The translations under genes and the position numbers were made by a program. From CBDUUP01 sp965370435 (GTDB lineage Bacteria; Chloroflexota; Anaerolineae; Anaerolineales; UBA11579), in the NCBI GenBank assembly GCA_965370435.1, contig CBDUUP010000045.1, positions 1-17,021 on the forward strand: 17,021 nucleotides of DNA. The letters are read 5' to 3'. Under the pieces are notes generated by a model. It was not told the origin of the DNA. It ran no database searches and worked only from the letters and a program-made list of their open reading frames with translations. Positions 12,681-17,021 of this stretch are shown piece by piece. Numbering within the stretch: position 1 is the first letter of the stretch; every line of letters begins with the position of its first letter.

Positions 12681-13889
12681 TTAACGTTCACCCACGCCGA
12701 GAGCTTTTTCAAGCCTCCGGCTGGCGAAAGACATGGCGAAACTGAACACCCAGAATAATAAGGCGATAAAGAGATAGATCTCGAGTTGTAACTGCACGAA
12801 GACTGGGGTGGTGTTGATGACCGCCTTGCCGATCCCCAAGAGTTCGTTGAGGCCCAGAATGATCGCCAGGGTGGTATCTTTGAACAGGCTGATGAACTGC
12901 CCCACGATGGCGGGGATGACGGCCCGCAGCGCCTGGGGCAGGACGATGAAGATATTGGTCTGGAAACCATTCATCCCGATGGCCTTGGCGGCTTCGATCT
13001 GGCCGTGGGGGATGGATTGCAGGCCGCCGCGCACGTTTTCGGCCATGTAGGCGGCGCTGAACAAGGTCATCCCCATCAAGGCCCGCAGCAAACGGTCGAA
13101 ACGCGCCCCAATGGGGAGAAAGACTTGCAGTATCATGGAGAACATGAACAGGATGGTGACCAGAGGCACACCGCGAATGACTTCGATGAACGTAGTGCAA
13201 AAGGCTTTCACCACCGGCAAGGTGGAGCGCCGGCCAAAGGCCAGCAATACCCCGATGGGGAAGGAAAGGGCGATCCCGCCAACGGCCAGGATAAGGGTCA
13301 CCATAAAACCTCCCCATTTCGTGGTGGGGACCGCGGGCATAAAATCATTATTCTCAAATCCCGGCAGGAGGATCAGGGTGATGACCCCGGCCGCCAAAAC
13401 CCAGGCGATGGCGACGTAAAGCCCCCGAATCTTTATCCGGCGGGCAAGGATGAACCCCAGGGCGATCAGGAGGATGTTGCCGATCAAGAAGCCGCGCATG
13501 CCCAGGGTGAGGTCGTTTATCTGGGCGGGGAGGACGGCGACGATGCCCAACAACGCGCCCAGGGTAACAGCGAAGGATTGGATCAGGTTGCCCCAAATCC
13601 CCCAGCTCAATCCAAACAAGAGAGAGACGGTCGCCAGACTCGCGCCGACCCGCCAGAGGAGCTCCCGGGGGTACTGTCCCACCATGAAAAGCATGGGAAA
13701 TTCGGCGATGGGCGTCCAATCAGCGGAGAAGAACACCCAGCGGAGCAGGCCCCCGCCGACGAAATAGAGGGTCAACAACGAGAGGATAGTGAGGATACTG
13801 TTGAACCAATTGTTGAAAAGATTCTTGCGAATCCACAGCAGCGGACCGGGCGATTCGGGGGGGCGGAGGGTGGCGGCTGAGGTGGACAT
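12681..13889 (-). CDS. aapM: General amino-acid ABC transporter, permease AapM
   Basis: 402 residues, the long form typical of AapM. An N-terminal span (~27-50, NSILTILSLLTLYFVGGGLL) and a central set of spans (LFGLSWGIWGNL, FLIGNILLIALGFI, GLYVAIAWVLAAGVITLIL) precede the conserved permease domain: LSFPIGVLLAFGRRS, FIEVIRGVPLVTILFM, YMAENVRGGLQSIPHGQIEA and AAKAIGMNGFQT, the cytoplasmic EAA loop that contacts AapP, then LPQALRAVIPAIVGQFISLF. It forms the channel with AapQ. ATG at 13889 lies 2 bases after the aapQ stop, indicating translational coupling; only a weak GGAAAG precedes it. Confidence 0.94.
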   Translation of the reverse strand: MSTSAATLRPPESPGPLLWIRKNLFNNWFNSILTILSLLTLYFVGGGLLRWVFFSADWTPIAEFPMLFMVGQYPRELLWRVGASLATVSLLFGLSWGIWGNLIQSFAVTLGALLGIVAVLPAQINDLTLGMRGFLIGNILLIALGFILARRIKIRGLYVAIAWVLAAGVITLILLPGFENNDFMPAVPTTKWGGFMVTLILAVGGIALSFPIGVLLAFGRRSTLPVVKAFCTTFIEVIRGVPLVTILFMFSMILQVFLPIGARFDRLLRALMGMTLFSAAYMAENVRGGLQSIPHGQIEAAKAIGMNGFQTNIFIVLPQALRAVIPAIVGQFISLFKDTTLAIILGLNELLGIGKAVINTTPVFVQLQLEIYLFIALLFWVFSFAMSFASRRLEKALGVGER

Positions 13890-13891
13890 GG

Positions 13892-15088
13892 TTATCTTTC
13901 CACTATCTGTATCGTGCGGTTATATATGTTCATGATGATAGAAGTGAACAGGCTCATGAGCAAGTAAGCCGCCATGACCAAAGCGAACACCGGAATAGCT
14001 CTTCCGGCCTGGTTGATGGCGATCTTGCCTACGCTGAACACCTCCTGGTAGCCGATGAAAAACGCCAGACTGGAGTTCTTGGTCAAGTTCAAGTATTGGC
14101 TGATGAGGGGCGGGATAATGATCCGCAAGGCCTGGGGTAAGATCACCAGGTTGAGCACCTGGAAGTGGTTCAACCCGATGGCCCGGGCCGCCTCTATCTG
14201 GCCGAGATTGACAGCCTGTATCCCGGCGCGGACCACCTCGGCGATGAAGGCCGCGGTGTACATCACCAGGCCGATGATCAGGGCGGTGAATTCGGGGGTG
14301 AGGCGAAACCCCCCCTGGTAGTTGTAGCCATCCAGGTAGGGGATATCCAACCTAAGTGGCGCTCCCCTGGAAAGGAACCAACCGGCGACGGGAAGAAGTA
14401 TTAAGATTGCTGCGCCAACCGCGCTGTAGTAGGATGTTTGCCCGGTGAGTTCCTGGCGTTTGCGGAGCAGGTTCCAGGAGATTATGGAAAGAACGATTGC
14501 AAGGATCACTGAAAAAGCGAAGATATTCCCGTCCGGGGTCAGCCGGGGCCAGGTCAGGAAGATCCCCCGCTGGTTGAGGAAAAATTTGTCATTTAGCGCA
14601 AAGCTCTCCTCCACCGAGGGGAGCCGGCTGAATACCGGGAAATACCATAAGTAGAGCAGCACCAGCAAGGGGATGTTGCGGTGGAATTCGATGTAGACCA
14701 GGGCGATGCGGCTGATAAGCCAGTTTGTGGAAAGGCGCGCCAGGCCAACCAGGGTACCCAGGACGGTGGCGAAGATGATGCCGGTGACGGCGACTATGAG
14801 GGTCTTTACCAACCCTACCAAGAACGCATACCCGAAAGTGTAGGTGGGGTCGAAGGGGATGACCGAATCGCTGATGGGGAATCCGGCCGGATATTTCAAG
14901 AAATCAAAGGTCAACCGCATGCCTCGCCCGTTAGCGCCGATGACGAAGTTGATTGCTATCCAGGTCAGAAATCCAATAATAGCGGCGGCTGAGACGATCT
15001 GGGCCAGGGCGCGCAGTTTGCGTTCGTCCCGCCAGAAAGGGATCTCTTGAGGGTCTTGGGCGGAGGTCGAGGGGTGTTGGGCGGCCAT
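13892..15088 (-). CDS. aapQ: General amino-acid ABC transporter, permease AapQ
   Basis: 398 residues, the AapQ partner of AapM. N-terminal cytoplasmic segment with FWRDERKLRALAQI, a first span (~33-50), the Aap-specific LTFDFLKYPAGFPISDSVI and TYTFGYAFLVGLVKTLIVA, RIALVYIEFHRNIPLLVLLY and a large periplasmic insert, then YTAAFIAEVVRAGIQAVNLG with QIEAARAIGLNHFQ (EAA loop) and LPQALRIIIPPLISQYLNL. The order aapJ-Q-M-P is the usual one. ATG at 15088 lacks a clear Shine-Dalgarno. A strong hairpin separates it from aapJ, which probably keeps permease output below that of the binding protein. Confidence 0.94.
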   Translation of the reverse strand: MAAQHPSTSAQDPQEIPFWRDERKLRALAQIVSAAAIIGFLTWIAINFVIGANGRGMRLTFDFLKYPAGFPISDSVIPFDPTYTFGYAFLVGLVKTLIVAVTGIIFATVLGTLVGLARLSTNWLISRIALVYIEFHRNIPLLVLLYLWYFPVFSRLPSVEESFALNDKFFLNQRGIFLTWPRLTPDGNIFAFSVILAIVLSIISWNLLRKRQELTGQTSYYSAVGAAILILLPVAGWFLSRGAPLRLDIPYLDGYNYQGGFRLTPEFTALIIGLVMYTAAFIAEVVRAGIQAVNLGQIEAARAIGLNHFQVLNLVILPQALRIIIPPLISQYLNLTKNSSLAFFIGYQEVFSVGKIAINQAGRAIPVFALVMAAYLLMSLFTSIIMNIYNRTIQIVER

Positions 15089-15107
15089 GAAGGGTCAGAG
15101 TTTTTGA

Positions 15108-15139
15108 AATGTGCAGCCCGAATGAACGGGCTGCACATT
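15108..15139 (-). terminator. Hairpin between aapJ and aapQ
   Basis: A 13-bp perfect stem (AATGTGCAGCCCG at 15108-15120, complement 15127-15139) with a 6-base loop AATGAA lies in the 72-base gap after the aapJ stop. No clean U-tract follows on the minus strand (TTCAAAAACTC), so partial termination or 3'-end protection of the aapJ message, as often seen between binding-protein and permease genes, is more likely than full termination. Confidence 0.65.
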
Positions 15140-15160
15140 GATATACGGGGTGGTTGGGGT

Positions 15161-16201
15161 TTATTTCACCGGCGGTGCGTAGATCAGGCCGCCGTTGTTC
15201 CACAGGTTGTTCGGGCCGCGCGGCAGAGTGAAGGCAATGCCGTTGGGTCCCATGTAGCGGTCGTAGATCTCGCCGTAGTTGCCTACCGCCGCAATGGCGT
15301 TGGCTATCGCTTCGGGGTCGAGATCCAGGTCGCCGTAGCCCCAGTCATCTCCCTGGCCCAGCATGCGCTCGATAGCGATGTCGCCGCCGGTCTTCATGGA
15401 GTTGACGTTGGCCTGGGTGACGCCCATTTCCTCGGCGTTGATCAGGCCAAACAGAACCAGCTTGACGATGTCGAACCATTGGTCGTCACCGTGGGGAACT
15501 GCGACGGTGAGGGGTTCTTTAGAGATGGTCATAGGCAGGATCATGTGGTCATCGGGATTGGCTAAGCCCATCCGAACCGCAGCCAACTGGGATTTGTCGC
15601 TGGTGGTTACGTCGCAGCGACCTTCATCGTAGGCGTCATAAACAGATTCGGTTTCTTCGAAGATAACGGCCTCAAAATCCAGGCCGCGTTGGGCGAAGGC
15701 GTCGGCTACGTTTTTCTCGGTGGTGGTGCCGCTGGTCACGCAGACCGAAGAGCCATCCATGTCTTCGATGGTTTCGATGCCGCTGTCCACGCGCACCATG
15801 AAGCCTTGTCCATCGTAGAAGGTGACCAGGGTGAAGTTGCCCCACTGGGCATCACGGCTGGCGGTCCAGGTTACGTTGCGGCTGAGCACGTCCACCTCTG
15901 CGGTTTGCAGGGCCGGTCCGCGGTCAGCGGCGGTCAGGGGGACGATCTCGATGGCTTCGGCGTCGCCCAGAACTGCGGCGGCAATGGCGCGGCAGAGGTC
16001 AATGTCGAAGCCGATGTTGCGGCCATTGTCATCCAGGTAGCCAAAGCCGAGCAGGTCGGTCCGGCCGCCGCAGACGACTTTGCCGCGGTCTAGCACCCGC
16101 TCCAGAATGGAGCCGCGGGTGATCCCGCCTCCACCGCAAGCGGTGAGCAGGAACGAGAGGATCAAGAGGAAAGATAAAACGGAGTAAAGTTTGCGAGACA
16201 T
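15161..16201 (-). CDS. aapJ: General amino-acid ABC transporter, substrate-binding lipoprotein
   Basis: 346 residues. Signal peptide MSRKLYSVLSFLLILSFLL with lipobox LTAC (Cys 22) followed by a Gly-rich tether, so it is a membrane-anchored binding protein, as expected in a cell without a conventional periplasm. The mature domain matches AapJ/BztA: LERVLDRGKVVCGG, LGFGYLDDNGRNIGFDIDLC, RAIAAAVLGD, VDVLSRNVTWTASRDAQWG, GQGFMVR, SVCVTSGTTTEKNVADAF, YDEGRCDVTTSDKSQL and the Aap-type C-terminal half with HGDDQWFDIVKLVLFGLINAEE. It captures polar amino acids for AapQMP. ATG at 16201 has GGAGGAG 7 bases upstream. First gene of the operon, with a good promoter about 155 bases upstream. Confidence 0.95.
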   Translation of the reverse strand: MSRKLYSVLSFLLILSFLLTACGGGGITRGSILERVLDRGKVVCGGRTDLLGFGYLDDNGRNIGFDIDLCRAIAAAVLGDAEAIEIVPLTAADRGPALQTAEVDVLSRNVTWTASRDAQWGNFTLVTFYDGQGFMVRVDSGIETIEDMDGSSVCVTSGTTTEKNVADAFAQRGLDFEAVIFEETESVYDAYDEGRCDVTTSDKSQLAAVRMGLANPDDHMILPMTISKEPLTVAVPHGDDQWFDIVKLVLFGLINAEEMGVTQANVNSMKTGGDIAIERMLGQGDDWGYGDLDLDPEAIANAIAAVGNYGEIYDRYMGPNGIAFTLPRGPNNLWNNGGLIYAPPVK

Positions 16202-16246
16202 GCTAATCTCCTCCAGAGAGATAGTTAAATCTGGTAGTGGATAGGG

Positions 16247-16294
16247 TCAGCGATTTGACGTTTTGATCAGAGCCAATAAAGCACCACCTCCTTT
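16247..16294 (-). promoter_or_regulatory. Strong ribosome binding site and possible leader peptide in the aapJ leader
   Basis: On the minus strand AAAGGAGGTG (16294-16285) is followed 8 bases later by TTG at 16276, opening a nine-codon frame (MALIKTSNR) that stops at 16247-16249, 45 bases before aapJ. The site is one of the strongest in the window yet serves no visible gene. Its use and any regulatory role are unproven. Confidence 0.3.
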
Positions 16295-16356
16295 GATTGG
16301 GTAAATTTACGTGGGAGATAGAATCACTATCCGGTTTGTCGAAAAAAGGTTCTGCT

Positions 16357-16385
16357 ATTATAGGGATAAACTATCAGAAACGCAA
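16357..16385 (-). promoter_or_regulatory. Promoter of the aap operon
   Basis: On the minus strand TTGCGT (16380-16385) and TATAAT (16357-16362) are spaced by exactly 17 bases, the same -35/-10 pair as at fhaA. The predicted leader to aapJ is roughly 150 bases long and contains two strong Shine-Dalgarno sequences. Confidence 0.65.
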
Positions 16386-16444
16386 GGTGGATTGGGAGGG
16401 TATTTTTATAGAGAAAACCAATTGAAGGTCGGAGATGGCAGCGT

Positions 16445-16936
16445 TTATACGCTCGGAGCAGCGATATTTGCCATTTGGGCCTTGGTTAATGTTGCCAGGT
16501 CGGCGGGGGATAGGCGGATCTGCATCCCCAGTTGTCCGCCGGAGACGATGATCTCTGGGTGTTGGTCAGCGGATTGGTCTATGAGAACCTGGAACCCCCG
16601 GTTGAGCAGGGCTAGAGCGGAGATGCCTCCGGCTTTCAGTTTGGTCAAGCACTCGGCTTCTCGCTGGCTGGACATGAGCGCCTTTTTCTCGCCTACGGCC
16701 TGAGCGACCGCTTTCAAGTCCACCTGGCTGTTTCCGGGGACGATGGCGAGGATCGGTTTGCCGCCCTCTTTGCGGAGGATGACCAGGGTCTTGTACACGA
16801 TTTCGGGCGGGACTTCCAGGCGCTGGGCGATTTCCAGAGCGGTGAATTTCTGGCGGGGGAGTTCGTAGACCGTGTAAGCGATCTTCCGCGAATCGAGCAG
16901 GCGGGTGAGGTTGGTTTTCATGGGGTTATTATCCAT
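16445..16936 (-). CDS. ybaK: YbaK/EbsC-family aminoacyl-tRNA deacylase
   Basis: 163 residues, standard length for bacterial YbaK, a trans-editing enzyme that hydrolyses Cys-tRNA(Pro). Visible family features: TNLTRLLDSRKIAYTVYELP at the N-terminus, EIAQRLEVPPEIVYKTLVI with the conserved Lys of the catalytic pocket, LAIVPGNSQVDLKAVAQAVG, EAECLTKLKAGGISALALL and the C-terminal IIVSGGQLGMQIRLSPADL. ATG at 16936 is taken; MKTN at 16921 is an equally possible start since neither has a Shine-Dalgarno. It converges with nothing and lies 243 bases upstream of aapJ on the same strand, with the aap promoter in between, so it is likely its own unit. Confidence 0.92.
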   Translation of the reverse strand: MDNNPMKTNLTRLLDSRKIAYTVYELPRQKFTALEIAQRLEVPPEIVYKTLVILRKEGGKPILAIVPGNSQVDLKAVAQAVGEKKALMSSQREAECLTKLKAGGISALALLNRGFQVLIDQSADQHPEIIVSGGQLGMQIRLSPADLATLTKAQMANIAAPSV

Positions 16937-16943
16937 TACGGCA

Positions 16944-16974
16944 CGTAGGGGCAGGTCTCAGACCTGCCCCTACG
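16944..16974. repeat. Perfect 15-bp palindrome upstream of ybaK
   Basis: CGTAGGGGCAGGTCT at 16944-16958 and its exact complement at 16960-16974 flank a single C. It ends 7 bases before the ybaK start codon. Palindromes of the GTAGGGGC…GCCCCTAC type are dispersed in many genomes, so this is probably a mobile or repetitive palindrome inserted in the leader; it could hide or shape the ybaK translation start. Confidence 0.75.
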
Positions 16975-17021
16975 ACTACGACGCGGCATCGAATTGGGAT
17001 GCACGGGGCGAAGTCCGGGCG

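Noticed and set aside
12668..12970. N-terminal extension of the aapP frame
   Set aside because: Translation of this part is a Ser/Pro-rich shadow of aapM, and a proper ribosome binding site precedes the ATG at 12667.
13005..13880. 291-codon plus-strand frame opposite aapM
   Set aside because: Highly polar, repetitive composition with no domain, fully antisense to a recognised permease.
16311..16703. 130-codon plus-strand frame across the ybaK-aapJ gap
   Set aside because: Mostly antisense to ybaK and crossing the aap promoter; composition is that of a shadow.

Overview
The window looks like a GC-rich chromosome segment from a member of the Chloroflexota, most likely an Anaerolineae-type bacterium. 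This is inferred from gene content: a DUF3662/FHA gene and a second FHA gene near a RodA-penicillin-binding-protein fusion, an archease-RtcB pair, and two small lipoprotein families that I associate with that phylum. No rRNA, tRNA, CRISPR array, transposase or integrase gene was seen.

Layout. 1-938 (+) is the 3' part of a PQQ-type sugar dehydrogenase gene with a terminator. 985-1998 is an accessory patch: a broken copy of the end of the next gene, a scrap of an RHS/YD-repeat gene and a small membrane-protein gene. 2040-6881 (-) is a cell-wall/signalling cluster: fhaA-like, fhaB-like, a palindromic element, mtnP, then an SEDS-PBP fusion overlapping mtnP by 4 bases. 7011-7598 (-) is a lipoprotein gene lying between two copies of the fhaA promoter. 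7722-7828 is a three-stem palindrome, followed by the archease-rtcB operon (+, 7867-9740). 9741-11900 holds two accessory genes (-), a lipoprotein and a carboxymuconolactone decarboxylase family protein, separated and followed by broken copies of the 3' end of rtcB with its terminator hairpin. 11918-16201 (-) is a complete general amino-acid ABC transporter operon, aapJQMP. 16445-16936 (-) is ybaK.

The most striking pattern is shared by four insertions at three loci. Each places one minus-strand, AT-richer accessory gene beside a conserved gene, and the accessory gene is bracketed by two diverged copies of the conserved gene's end: the 3' end of the SEDS-PBP gene, the promoter and first codons of fhaA, and the 3' end of rtcB (three copies, two cassettes in tandem). 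Repeat spacing is about 1.0-1.1 kb in three cases and 0.77 kb in one. Changes in the broken copies are mostly conservative, as if they came from functional homologues in relatives. This suggests repeated integration of small one-gene cassettes carrying a piece of the target gene, by single crossover or an unseen recombinase. The mechanism is inference; the repeats are directly visible.

A second notable point is the SEDS-PBP fusion: its SEDS half looks intact, but its transpeptidase half lacks the SxxK and KTG catalytic motifs.
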